64,000 bases of DNA from M3007 sp044350425 (lineage in GTDB: Bacteria > Bacteroidota > Bacteroidia > Chitinophagales > Saprospiraceae), in the NCBI GenBank assembly GCA_044350425.1, contig JBILHS010000014.1, positions 1 through 64,000 of the forward strand. Direction: 5' to 3'. Position numbers and translations under genes: made by a program. The notes beneath the pieces are model-generated. The model saw nothing but the letters and a program-made list of their open reading frames with translations, was not told the DNA's origin and made no database searches. The stretch's first letter is position 1, and the number at the start of each line of letters is the position of its first letter. Below are positions 8,824-17,422 of this stretch, one piece after another.

Positions 8824-8972
8824 GTATCATACGTTTTACAGGATCCAATAAGTGCATTGATTATCAAGATCTTAGTGTGCAAGTCAAATGTCTAATATCA
8901 AATTATCCCGTAGTCTAACTTGAATCACACTACTTTAACGCCCATTATTCTGTCTACTTTTTCTCTATCTCT

Positions 8973-10310
8973 ATGTCTTTCACCAAACCCAGTCTTAGCT
9001 TTAGTCAGATCATCAACATGAACTTTGGGTTCTTCGGGATCCAGTACAGTTTTGGACTACAGCAAACGGCGATCAATCCGATCTACTCTTTCCTGGACGC
9101 CGATCCAGGGCAACTCCCGTTGCTCAATCTTGCGGGGCCCATGACCGGCTTGCTGATCCAGCCCATCATTGGCGCTTTGAGCGACAAGACCTGGCATCCC
9201 AGATTTGGCCGCCGGAAGCCTTACTTTTTAGTCGGGGCCATCCTATGCAGCCTTTGCCTGTTTTTGTTTCCCTTTAGCAGTACCCTTTGGATGGCGGTGG
9301 GACTTTTATGGATCCTCGATGCGGGCAATAATACCGCCATGGAGCCTTACCGTGCTTTTGTGGCAGACAAGCTGCCCGCTACCCAATACAGCATGGGCTT
9401 TCTGACCCAGAGCTTTTTTACTGGTCTGGGTATCACGCTGGCAAACTTGTCCTTGTTTTTCTTTCAAAGCAATATTGTCGGCGTTTCAGCTTCCGGCATT
9501 CCGTACTGGGTATATGGTTCGTTTTTTGTCGGTGGCGTTTGCTCGATTTGTTCTGTATTGTGGTCCATGCACACGACCCCCGAGATACCGCCTACTCCGG
9601 AGGAGCTGGTTTTTATCCGCAGCAACAAACACGGCATTTTTGAGCCTTTTGTAGAAATTTACAGCGCCATCAAGGACATGCCGAAAAGCATGTGGCAGCT
9701 GTCCCTGGTCTATCTGTTTCAATGGTACGCACTCTTCATCTATTGGCAATTTTGTACCCACAGCATTGCCCAATCCGTATGGAAAACTTCGAGTGAAGCA
9801 AACCCATCGTTGTACGAAGAAGCGGTGGCCTGGACCGGCCTGGTCAATGGCTGGTACAATATTGTCACCTTCCTATCTGCCTTCGGACTCGTTTGGCTCA
9901 CCCGGAAGTACAGCCCCAAATGGGTGCATTTTACCTGCCTGTGCATTGCCGGGGTGGCATTGATGCTATTTTCCGGCATTGAAAACAAATATCTGCTCTT
10001 TGCGCCTATGACAGGTTTTGGAGTGGCCTGGGCCAGCATCATGGCGGTGCCTTATTTACTGGTCGTAGGAAGTATTCCGAAGGAACGATTTGGGGTGTAT
10101 ATGGGTATTATAAACATGATGATCGTTATTCCGATGATCATCCAAACGCTGACCTTTGGGGCGATCTACGAACATTTTTTAGGAAGCGACCCTGGAATGG
10201 CCATCAAAGCTGCCGGCGTTTTGTTACTTTTAGCTGCCATGGCAGTGCTGAGGATGAGCGTTGTAAAAAGCGACGAGGCTGCTCCAGTCATGCCTGTGAG
10301 CGGACATTGA
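8973..10310 (+). CDS. MFS disaccharide (sucrose/maltose-type) transporter, 445 aa
   Basis: A 12-helix permease of the GPH/SLC45-like group that includes bacterial maltose and sucrose:proton symporters. Visible marks are the N-terminal FGFFGIQYSFGLQQ segment, the loop 2-3 signature GALSDKTWHPRFGRRKPY and the NNTAMEPYRAFVAD segment after helix 4. No signal peptide is needed. The amylosucrase-type gene begins 89 bases downstream on the same strand, which points to sucrose as the substrate. The last codons and the stop lie within a perfect palindrome (10300-10367), so the C-terminus RAYS-free tail ending in GH is partly encoded by repeat sequence. Substrate is inferred from the neighbour. Confidence 0.88.
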   Translation: MSFTKPSLSFSQIINMNFGFFGIQYSFGLQQTAINPIYSFLDADPGQLPLLNLAGPMTGLLIQPIIGALSDKTWHPRFGRRKPYFLVGAILCSLCLFLFPFSSTLWMAVGLLWILDAGNNTAMEPYRAFVADKLPATQYSMGFLTQSFFTGLGITLANLSLFFFQSNIVGVSASGIPYWVYGSFFVGGVCSICSVLWSMHTTPEIPPTPEELVFIRSNKHGIFEPFVEIYSAIKDMPKSMWQLSLVYLFQWYALFIYWQFCTHSIAQSVWKTSSEANPSLYEEAVAWTGLVNGWYNIVTFLSAFGLVWLTRKYSPKWVHFTCLCIAGVALMLFSGIENKYLLFAPMTGFGVAWASIMAVPYLLVVGSIPKERFGVYMGIINMMIVIPMIIQTLTFGAIYEHFLGSDPGMAIKAAGVLLLLAAMAVLRMSVVKSDEAAPVMPVSGH

Positions 10311-10367
10311 ATTTGTAGACCTCGGAGGTCTTCGAAGACCTCCGAGGTCTACAAATTCAATGTCCGC
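10300..10367. repeat. Perfect 68-base palindrome at the MFS gene end
   Basis: The 34 bases from 10300 to 10333 are followed directly by their exact reverse complement (10334-10367), with no loop and no mismatch. The centre is GAGGTCTTCGAAGACCTC. The left half contains the last codons and stop of the transporter gene, and the right half is an inverted copy of them. The same core with different outer arms is found at 46597-46686. It may act as a terminator or processing site between the transporter and the amylosucrase gene. Confidence 0.9.
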
Positions 10368-10399
10368 CAACAAGAAATTATTTTAAAACCTATTTTGTC

Positions 10400-12343
10400 G
10401 TGTACCACCGCAATCTCCATCCAAAAATTAACGCCATCCTTGCACAGGAAGGAATACGCGTCGAAAACGACCTTTTCTATGCCCGCCTGATGGCCAATGC
10501 CACCGCCATTCGCATCCTGTACCGGGAATTGTACGCGGAGCACCCACTTTGCGAGCAGGGCTTTGAACAACTCCTGCACATCATCGCTGAGGCCGCCCAC
10601 AACCGACCTTCGTTTCTTAAGCAGAAAGACGAAGTGAAAGCCCAGAAAGACCACTGGTTTTTGAGCAACGAAATTGCCGGGATGAGCCTGTATGTGGACC
10701 GGTTTTGCGAAGATCTGAAGCAGCTCGGAGGCAAACTCGACTACTTTCAAAACCTGGGTATTAATTTTTTGCACCTGATGCCGCTCTTCCAAAGTCCGCC
10801 CAATGAGAGCGACGGCGGCTATGCGGTGTCTGATTTCCGAACCGTGGACGAACGTTTTGGCACGCTGGACGATCTGAGGACCCTGATCCGGCAAATGAGC
10901 GATGCCGGCATGTATGTTATGCTCGATATCGTGCTCAACCACACCTCTCACCAGCACGAATGGGCTCAGAAAGCCAAAAAAGGCGATCCAAAATATCAGG
11001 ACTACTATTATTTCTACGAAGACCGCCGCCTGCCCGATCTTTTTGACAAGGATATGCCGGATATTTTCCCGGAAAGTGCTCCTGGCAGTTTCACCTATGT
11101 AGAGGAATGTAATCAGTGGGCAATGACCGTGTTCCACAACTATCAATGGGACCTGAATTACGCCAACCCGCAGGTGTTTTGTGAAATGCTGGATACCGTT
11201 TTCTTTTACGCCAACCTGGGCGTGGACGTGCTTCGCATTGACGCTCCGGCTTTTATCTGGAAAAAACTCGGCACCAGCTGCCAAAATCTGCCAGAGGCCC
11301 ATACGATCCTTCGGCTGATCAAATTGTGTGTAGAATGCGCAACGCCGGGTATGGCTTTGCTGGGAGAAGCCATCGTGGCGCCCAAAGAGATCATGAAATA
11401 CTTTGGCACGGGGCCCTTCAAGGCACGGGAATGCGACTTTGCCTACAATGCCACGCAGATGGCCACCCAATGGGATACCCTCGCGACAGGCGATACCCGC
11501 GTGATGCAGGCTTCGCAACAAGACCTCCTGCAAAAACCTTACGGTGCCTCCTGGATCACTTACACCCGTTGTCACGACGATATTGGGCTAGGGTACGAAG
11601 ATGCCGCCATTGAAAAAGCCGGATTTACACCTTATGATCATCGGAAATTTATCAAAGACTATTACTCCGGCGCCCTGGATTATTCGCCGGCGAAAGGTGC
11701 GCTGTTTTCCGTCAATCCAAAGACCCAGGATGCCCGCATCAGTGGCACACTGGCTTCTTTATGCGGACTGGAAAAGGCTTTGGAAGCAAAAAACGAAGCT
11801 GATATCGAAATGGCCATTCGTCGCATCCTGCTAATGCAAGCCTGCAGTTTTTTCATCGGCGGTGTACCCATGCTGTTTTATGGCGATGAAATGGGCTATA
11901 CCAATGACTACAGTTACCTGAAAGACCCGGCTAAAAGTTACGACAATCGCTGGATGCACCGCCCGGTCATAGACTGGAAAAAGAACAAGAAAGCGGAAAA
12001 GGCCGGGACGATCGAACACCGTATATTTTCTGCTACACAAAGATTGTTGCGTATCCGAAAATCAATGTCTGTGCTTGCAGACACCCAAAATCTTAGCTGG
12101 TTGAATACCCACCACCACCACCATATCGCGGGTTTTATACGGACGCATGGCAGCCAAAAACTGTGCTGTCTTTTCAACTTTAGCGCACATGCGGTTCATT
12201 TATACGGAGGTATTCTCCGGGAGCAGGGGCTGCACGTTCCCTTGTTTGATCACTGGCAAAACGAGGTTTGTTCTATGGAAGCAGATGGTAGTTTTCTGAA
12301 AATAGAGCCTTATTCGTTTTTGTTGCTGGAAACGAACCATTAA
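10400..12343 (+). CDS. Amylosucrase-type GH13 enzyme, 647 aa
   Basis: Glycoside hydrolase family 13, subfamily 4. Such enzymes act on sucrose, either building alpha-1,4-glucan and releasing fructose (amylosucrase, EC 2.4.1.4) or hydrolysing it (sucrose hydrolase). An N-terminal helical domain (about 1-90) precedes the (beta/alpha)8 barrel. The catalytic residues are visible: nucleophile Asp281 in LRIDA, acid/base Glu323 in LLGEAIV and Asp393 with His392 in YTRCHDDIG. The numbering almost equals that of the Neisseria polysaccharea enzyme, whose length is similar. A C-terminal beta domain follows. No export signal is present, so sucrose must enter first, fitting the transporter just upstream. 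Transglycosylation versus hydrolysis cannot be decided here. Confidence 0.92.
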   Translation: MYHRNLHPKINAILAQEGIRVENDLFYARLMANATAIRILYRELYAEHPLCEQGFEQLLHIIAEAAHNRPSFLKQKDEVKAQKDHWFLSNEIAGMSLYVDRFCEDLKQLGGKLDYFQNLGINFLHLMPLFQSPPNESDGGYAVSDFRTVDERFGTLDDLRTLIRQMSDAGMYVMLDIVLNHTSHQHEWAQKAKKGDPKYQDYYYFYEDRRLPDLFDKDMPDIFPESAPGSFTYVEECNQWAMTVFHNYQWDLNYANPQVFCEMLDTVFFYANLGVDVLRIDAPAFIWKKLGTSCQNLPEAHTILRLIKLCVECATPGMALLGEAIVAPKEIMKYFGTGPFKARECDFAYNATQMATQWDTLATGDTRVMQASQQDLLQKPYGASWITYTRCHDDIGLGYEDAAIEKAGFTPYDHRKFIKDYYSGALDYSPAKGALFSVNPKTQDARISGTLASLCGLEKALEAKNEADIEMAIRRILLMQACSFFIGGVPMLFYGDEMGYTNDYSYLKDPAKSYDNRWMHRPVIDWKKNKKAEKAGTIEHRIFSATQRLLRIRKSMSVLADTQNLSWLNTHHHHHIAGFIRTHGSQKLCCLFNFSAHAVHLYGGILREQGLHVPLFDHWQNEVCSMEADGSFLKIEPYSFLLLETNH

Positions 12344-12350
12344 AATAATT

Positions 12351-12453
12351 TACGATTTTGGATTTTGGATTTACGATTATTTTGATCCGAAAAAGGTACG
12401 AATCATGCCCGCTTCGGATCAAAATAATCGTAAATCCAAAATCGTAAATCGTA
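12351..12453. repeat. Long hairpin between convergent genes
   Basis: The arms 12351-12390 and 12414-12453 are 40 bases each with two mismatches and a 23-base loop. They consist of variations on ACGATTTTGGATTT. The left arm begins 8 bases after the amylosucrase stop and the right arm ends 3 bases before the stop of the vWA gene, so it occupies the whole convergent gap and probably terminates both transcripts. Confidence 0.8.
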
Positions 12454-12456
12454 AAT

Positions 12457-14751
12457 CTAACTCCGTACCACCATCAACTTCCCACTCTGCATCCATCCAT
12501 TGTTCAGGATCCGGATGGTGTAAAAGCCCGCTGGCAGATCATGGACCAGTACCACATTTGCTCCGGCCACAGGCTTTTCAATCTTGCGTACCGCCAGTCC
12601 CTCTGAATTGTAGATCGTAACGGATTGTACCTCAAAAGGCAGTTCCAAGGTAAACTGGTCTACGGCCGGATTGGGAAAATATTGGGCTTGCATCACGGGG
12701 CCGGGCTGCTGTTGCGGGTCGTTTTCAAAACGGATCTCCGATTTCCCTTCACAGGTTTGAATGCTGCTGTACTCTGTGATCAGCCGGACGAGCAGGTTGT
12801 TGAGCGGCTCTACTTTATATTCGTCGGTGGTAGGTTCCAGGTGTTTTCCGCCCACACCGGAATGGTCGGTGAGGAACACGTAACTGCCATTGGTGGCCAG
12901 TCCGAAAAACTTCATCAGAAACTCGGTATCTTTCTGAATGCCACTGGCGGCGATGGGCACGATCCGGATGCCCAGACGGGCCGCTTCGCGGATGCTTTTT
13001 TGAAGACTCGCAATGACCTCTGGCGACTGGTGTGGGCTGGCATCCAGCACCAGAAAGCAAATACGCGCCACCGCATTTTCACTCCAATGCTGCTTAAAAA
13101 TTGCATCTTCCAGAGCACTGTGCACCGCTTCCGGATAATCACCGCCACCGCCGGCAAATTGATTCTGAATGAACCCCACCGTCTGGAGCATGTCAGCAGA
13201 AAGCGGGCTGGTCCGGGTCAGGTACTCGTCGCCGTGGTCGCGGTAAAACACCGTGCCCATGCGATAGGCCAATTCCGGATTGCGGCTTTTAGCCCTTCCG
13301 ATCACGTCAAGCAATTCTGTTTTCAGGTATTCGATCTCATCGCCCATGCTGCCGGTGGCGTCCACGGCCCAGAGGATGTCCACGTTTTTGGGGGCCTTAC
13401 ATTCTGCATTGACTTTTAAAAGATTGTATCCTGCTGCGGCAGGATTCAGGGCCTTGATCTCGTATTTTTTTTCATTCACCCAGATTTCGGCATGGAGCTT
13501 AGCAGTCTCCTTTTCAGCAGTGAAAAGCGCGGCCCAGAGTTCGGCTTTGCCGGTATTGTCGGTGCGGGCTTCCCAGATAATTTTGTCCGCCGTTTTTAGC
13601 TTTACTACCGCATCCGCGACCGGAAAATCGTTTTCATTGGTCAGCATTACGGTGTAGCGCTGGCGGGGGAAGAAGCCGTACATCTTCTGATATGCGTCGG
13701 TTTCGCCATCTGCCAGAAGATCTACCCAGTGACGGTCCCAGTTTTGCAGGTCGTTCCATTCGCCTGCGGTGAGCAGACCGGCCCGGGGAGCTGGTTGGGC
13801 TGGTGTTCCCGGGGAAGACACTTCTTCTTCCACAATAATTTCATCTTCTGAATATCCTTTAGTATCATAGGAACATTTCATCTGCTTATCAAAATCTGAT
13901 TCTTTTACTGGCGAGGTAGATTCCTTTTTAACACCAAATAGATTTAGTGCACCTTTAATCAGATTAGATTTAGGGGGTTCTGGCGGAGCAGGATCTTTTA
14001 ATACGGGAGATGATTTTTTATACGCTTCATCCGTTTTAGGCGATGGGGGCCGAGTGAATTCCGCTTTTCTTAGAGCAACCTCAGGCGATTTAGCCATGCC
14101 TGCGGCTTTTTCGGATCTCTTTGCCGCAGCCGGGCCCAAACCATTTGTAATGACCTTTAATGCCTCTGCATCCTGCACCGGAGGTACTCCACCCGAAACC
14201 CGAATACCGTCTATATAGGTGTCGGTACCATTGGCGCGCGCGCCTTTGACATTCACTTCTCCCCCATCAACGGAGGAGGCACCTACTGTAGTCGCTTCAA
14301 TCGTCTTCACATTGCGTTTAGGCAACGCTTTGATCTGGTCTTCTGTAAGCGTTTGTCCGCTGGAGGTATTATCCTGTTCAATTAAAGGCACTTTATAATC
14401 TGAGATCAGGACTTCGTTCAACTGAGAACCTGATGAAAGTACCACATTCTGAATCGTCGTTTCTCGGGCCAAAACCTTCACACCTGAGATCCGTTCAGGC
14501 TTAAAACCGGTATAGGAATACTCCACATCGTAAGTACCCGGTTCCAGTTCAATCCGGTAATCCCCGTTATAATCTGTGATGGTACCCCGCACAAATGCTG
14601 AGTCCCGCATTACTTTAACGGTGGCGCTGATCAGGGCCTCGTGGCCATCAGTAACGTTTCCCGTTAAAACAGTGGAAACAGTGGGTGCAACAGGAGCAAA
14701 AAAGGAGGCTATAAAAAGCCAAAGCGAGGAGAGGAAAAGTGTGACCTTCAT
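12457..14751 (-). CDS. Secreted vWA protein with carboxypeptidase-regulatory and plug-like segments, T9SS cargo, 764 aa
   Basis: Domains in order: signal peptide (1-25); a CarboxypepD_reg-like beta domain (about 28-105, TGNVTDGHEALISATVKV); a segment like the start of a TonB plug (about 125-200, with DQIKALPKRNVKTIEAT and GTDTYIDGIRV); a low-complexity Pro/Lys/Ser linker (about 205-320); a beta domain; a von Willebrand A domain from about residue 458 with the metal site DATGS (Asp464); and a T9SS sorting domain over the last 75 residues (QYFPNPAVDQF to KLMVVRS). TonB-dependent receptor plugs normally lead into a beta-barrel, which is absent here. The protein is probably at the cell surface. 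Function unknown, perhaps binding or protein-protein contact through the vWA domain. Confidence 0.85.
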   Translation of the reverse strand: MKVTLFLSSLWLFIASFFAPVAPTVSTVLTGNVTDGHEALISATVKVMRDSAFVRGTITDYNGDYRIELEPGTYDVEYSYTGFKPERISGVKVLARETTIQNVVLSSGSQLNEVLISDYKVPLIEQDNTSSGQTLTEDQIKALPKRNVKTIEATTVGASSVDGGEVNVKGARANGTDTYIDGIRVSGGVPPVQDAEALKVITNGLGPAAAKRSEKAAGMAKSPEVALRKAEFTRPPSPKTDEAYKKSSPVLKDPAPPEPPKSNLIKGALNLFGVKKESTSPVKESDFDKQMKCSYDTKGYSEDEIIVEEEVSSPGTPAQPAPRAGLLTAGEWNDLQNWDRHWVDLLADGETDAYQKMYGFFPRQRYTVMLTNENDFPVADAVVKLKTADKIIWEARTDNTGKAELWAALFTAEKETAKLHAEIWVNEKKYEIKALNPAAAGYNLLKVNAECKAPKNVDILWAVDATGSMGDEIEYLKTELLDVIGRAKSRNPELAYRMGTVFYRDHGDEYLTRTSPLSADMLQTVGFIQNQFAGGGGDYPEAVHSALEDAIFKQHWSENAVARICFLVLDASPHQSPEVIASLQKSIREAARLGIRIVPIAASGIQKDTEFLMKFFGLATNGSYVFLTDHSGVGGKHLEPTTDEYKVEPLNNLLVRLITEYSSIQTCEGKSEIRFENDPQQQPGPVMQAQYFPNPAVDQFTLELPFEVQSVTIYNSEGLAVRKIEKPVAGANVVLVHDLPAGFYTIRILNNGWMQSGKLMVVRS

Positions 14752-14850
14752 ACGCGGAGATGTTTTTGGTTAAAAGTTTTAGGTAGAAAACTGATTTGGG
14801 GGAGGGATGCGGGATGCGGGGAAATTACACACGGAACTGGAGGTTTTTTA

Positions 14851-14998
14851 AATATCCAATATCCAACAAGGAATTTCCAATGTCCAAGTGGGCGCTGGGC
14901 TTAGTACCTCACGTTGACATTTTGACTTTTGAAAACAACAAACACCATGCTCAACGCCTATTTGGACATTGGACATTTCTTGTTGGATATTGGACATT
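14851..14998. repeat. Inverted repeat ending at a stop codon
   Basis: The arms 14851-14887 and 14962-14998 are 37 bases with three mismatches, built from CCAATATCCAACAAG and TCCAATGTCCAA units. The right arm ends on the first base of the stop codon of the minus-strand gene at 14998. The gap between the vWA gene start and that stop holds nothing else. Confidence 0.75.
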
Positions 14999-15441
14999 CA
15001 CTGCACGCCATGAAACCGCAACAAATGCCCGGGCTCCTGCTCATTATAAACGCAAAGGATCAGCGTGTTGCGCTGGTTGGGGAAAAGAATTTTGATTGGA
15101 TTGTGGGCGTAGCCACGGTCGGCGAACATCTGAAGCTGCGCCAGGCGGGGCTTTTTAAAAAGCTTAAGATCTGCTGCGGTTTCAGGCAGCGGGATATCGG
15201 AGTATCCTTCTTCTTCCAGAAATTGTTTCAGCATTTCATAGGCAAATGCCAGTCGGGAACCGGTAAAAGCAGTCCGGTATTCCCAGCCATCGCAGGTACC
15301 ACCGAGATAGTTGCTTCCAGCCTCCGGGAATTGCACCCGCATAGGCGCATGAGGCTCCGAGGGTGGAGCCGCTTCAGGAGCGGTGGGAGTACTTTCCTCC
15401 TCCCATTCTTCCACAAAACCAAATTCGTCGTAGTGCAGCAA
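14998..15441 (-). CDS. Hypothetical protein, 147 aa, uncertain start
   Basis: No family is recognised. The N-terminal 35 residues are acidic and Pro/Ala-rich, and the remainder is a compact mixed domain with EAGSNYLGGTCDGWEYRTAF near residue 40 and a hydrophobic strand (NTLILCVYN) near the end. The only in-frame start is TTG at 15441, three codons after a TGA, or an internal ATG at residue 34. The lack of an ATG at the beginning of coding-like sequence suggests either a non-AUG start or loss of the original 5' end. No signal peptide or membrane segment is seen. The stop touches the inverted repeat 14851-14998. Confidence 0.55.
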   Translation of the reverse strand: MLHYDEFGFVEEWEEESTPTAPEAAPPSEPHAPMRVQFPEAGSNYLGGTCDGWEYRTAFTGSRLAFAYEMLKQFLEEEGYSDIPLPETAADLKLFKKPRLAQLQMFADRGYAHNPIKILFPNQRNTLILCVYNEQEPGHLLRFHGVQ

Positions 15442-15516
15442 GCTGGATCAAAATTTGGACAAAAGTAAGATGTTTTTCTGAAATTGTTTTTAAATGGGCG
15501 GAATTTAAAACAAAAT

Positions 15517-15683
15517 GGTTGGTTATTTGGGGATTTGGGGATTTGTTGAACCAGAGCCTGGCATCTGTTTTCTCAGGAAGACAAGACGAGAACCTAGCTT
15601 AACACCCGGAATATCCAAAACGAAAGGACGAATATAAAGCTTCGGCACCCCAAATCCCCCATTAACCCAATCCCCAATCAACC
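15517..15683. repeat. Degenerate inverted repeat, GGGGATTTGGGG type
   Basis: Around 15517-15548 the sequence repeats GGGGATTTGGGGATTTG, and around 15646-15683 the reverse complement pattern (CCCCAAATCCCCC) occurs with several differences. The right part ends directly at the stop of the TPR gene (15684). It looks like an older, diverged member of the hairpins that abut stop codons in this window. Confidence 0.45.
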
Positions 15684-16721
15684 CTATTTCTTCTCCAGTC
15701 GCGCCTTCGCTTCCTGCGCCTCCTGGTATTCGGGCGACATTCCGCTGGCCTGTTTGTAATCTGCCAATGCGGCATCCAGGTTGCCCAGTTTTTCGGAGGC
15801 AACTCCCCGGTATAGATAAGCTTTTACAAAGATGGGATCGACCTTGGTGGCGATGTCAAAATTGCTGTATGCCTTTGAAAACGAATCCAGTTCGAGGTAG
15901 ATCATCCCCATGTCAAAGTATGCTTCTGCATAGTCCGGGTCGCGTAATACGAGGTCCTGGTAAATTTTAAACGCCTGATCGAATTGGCCACGGCGCTTAA
16001 AAAAGGCGGCTTTAAATTCCTGTGCTTCAAGGTAGGTGGAGTCTACACGCAGTGCATTGTCAAAAAATTGCACGGCCACCGAATTGTCCCGGAGGCTATA
16101 GATGCGCCCCAGAAAAAACCAGGCATCGGCATTGTCCGCATCAATTTTTACAGACCGCTGGAGGGAAGCTACAGCATTCGTGGTGTCTCCCTTGTCGAGC
16201 GCCACCCGGCCTGCCATATAAAATGCTTCTGCGTTTTGGGGGTCGCGTTGGAGCACTTTATCCAGCGTGGCCAGCGCGTCATTGTGTTTTCGGACGATCA
16301 GTTGAAACTCACTCAGTTTCAACAAAGTGGGAATACGATCGGGGAAACGTTGGGCGGCAAGTTTGAGCACCTCGATCGCGCGCCTGGAGTCGTTGGGTCG
16401 GGCATAGTCGAGCAGCACATCCGCCAGCAGGTGGTAATACACCGGCTGCATGGAGTCTTGCCTCATGGCATGTTCCAGATCGGCCATGGCCTCGTCGTAC
16501 GCATCCAGTTTATAGTAGGTAGTAGCCCGAAGGTAGAGCAGCGTGTCGTTGTTGGGATCCTTTTTCAACATCTCCGTGAGTTGAGTCAATTGCGGATCCG
16601 CCTGAAGTTCTTGTGCTGTTTGAGAAACCGGAGCTGATTTCTTTTTGGGCAGGAAATACCATATGGCCAAAGCTAGGAGGGCCACTGCTGCGATTGAGAA
16701 AATGATTTTGCGATTCATCAT
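15684..16721 (-). CDS. Membrane-anchored TPR protein, 345 aa
   Basis: Residues 6-24 are a single hydrophobic helix followed by a lysine cluster (PKKKSAP), which predicts an N-terminal inner-membrane anchor with the rest outside the cytoplasm. From about residue 45 to the end there are roughly eight tetratricopeptide repeats, seen as regular A-x3-F/Y-x3-A-x6-P/D patterns such as YYKLDAYDEAMADLEHAM and AYYLRG-like turns. TPR solenoids bind proteins, so a scaffold or assembly role is likely. It is monocistronic as far as the sequence shows, with a repeat-filled gap on its 3' side. Confidence 0.88.
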   Translation of the reverse strand: MMNRKIIFSIAAVALLALAIWYFLPKKKSAPVSQTAQELQADPQLTQLTEMLKKDPNNDTLLYLRATTYYKLDAYDEAMADLEHAMRQDSMQPVYYHLLADVLLDYARPNDSRRAIEVLKLAAQRFPDRIPTLLKLSEFQLIVRKHNDALATLDKVLQRDPQNAEAFYMAGRVALDKGDTTNAVASLQRSVKIDADNADAWFFLGRIYSLRDNSVAVQFFDNALRVDSTYLEAQEFKAAFFKRRGQFDQAFKIYQDLVLRDPDYAEAYFDMGMIYLELDSFSKAYSNFDIATKVDPIFVKAYLYRGVASEKLGNLDAALADYKQASGMSPEYQEAQEAKARLEKK

Positions 16722-16844
16722 GTCAGAGAAGTGAAAGGCAAAATTAGGCGCTTTCTATGGAATGGCGTTTGGATTTAGCAGGTAATACCAAAATAGGGCG
16801 GAAAGGGTGGTTTGAGTGTGTAAGCGATTACGGAACAAAGGCAC

Positions 16845-17141
16845 TCAAAAGTCAACTCTTATAACCTTGGGGTCTTCCTGAATCATATAAAATCCGGAGT
16901 TGATCTTATACGATTGAATGCCCAATTTGAGCAATATAACAGAAGGCAACTCGAAATTCTCAGACATTTCAAAGTGGCCGTTTCCAAAATAACGTTGAAT
17001 TAGCTTGACAGGCAATTGTCGTTTAATAAAAGAAACACGCAGCTTGCTATCGGGCATAAGCCGAAAATAAGCTTTACAGAAAGGACAAGCGATTTCCCCG
17101 GTGGAATAACCATTCCCCGATTTTTGCGTCGTAGTGTACAT
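16845..17141 (-). CDS. Hypothetical small protein, 98 aa
   Basis: An uninterrupted frame with an ATG at 17141. It has a single C-x2-C pair (CPFC, residues 20-23), which is half of a typical zinc-binding site, then a basic stretch (SKLRVSFIKRQLPVKLIQRYFG) and a hydrophobic C-terminal half. The start of the protein may be missing, or it may dimerise around metal; neither can be shown. It is flanked by the TPR gene and a MITE-like element. Called with modest confidence because of its short length. Confidence 0.5.
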   Translation of the reverse strand: MYTTTQKSGNGYSTGEIACPFCKAYFRLMPDSKLRVSFIKRQLPVKLIQRYFGNGHFEMSENFELPSVILLKLGIQSYKINSGFYMIQEDPKVIRVDF

Positions 17142-17207
17142 GAAGGCGGGTATTGAAAAATTTACGCAACTGTTCGGTGAAAAAACGGATATTTACAGAC
17201 CCCTGGC

Positions 17208-17371
17208 CTAGTGCCGCGCCCGGCTATTAAGGTGTGAAGTGGGGAGGCAAATTTTTTCTTTATCAAGGCGTGAGAAGGGCGCAATGCGGGATATTTTAAC
17301 CGACGAACAACGCAGAGAAAGGAAAAATTAGACCGCCATATTCACACCTTAATGGCCGGACGCGGCACTAG
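17208..17371. mobile_element. MITE-like element, 164 bases
   Basis: Terminal inverted repeats of 31 bases (17208-17238 and 17341-17371) match at 29 positions and both begin with CTAG. Weaker pairing continues inward (AATTTTTTCTTT against its complement), so nearly the whole element can fold. It contains no coding sequence. It lies in the gap between the small gene at 16845 and the universal stress gene at 17423. The layout fits a non-autonomous element moved by a transposase encoded elsewhere. Confidence 0.65.
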
Positions 17372-17422
17372 TCTTTTTCCAAAAAAAATTTACCGTATTT
17401 ACTCAAGCGCTGAAATAAGGCA

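Noticed and set aside
10349..11575. Minus-strand frame of 408 codons opposite the amylosucrase gene
   Set aside because: The plus strand encodes an unmistakable GH13 enzyme. The antisense frame has no motif and begins within the enzyme.
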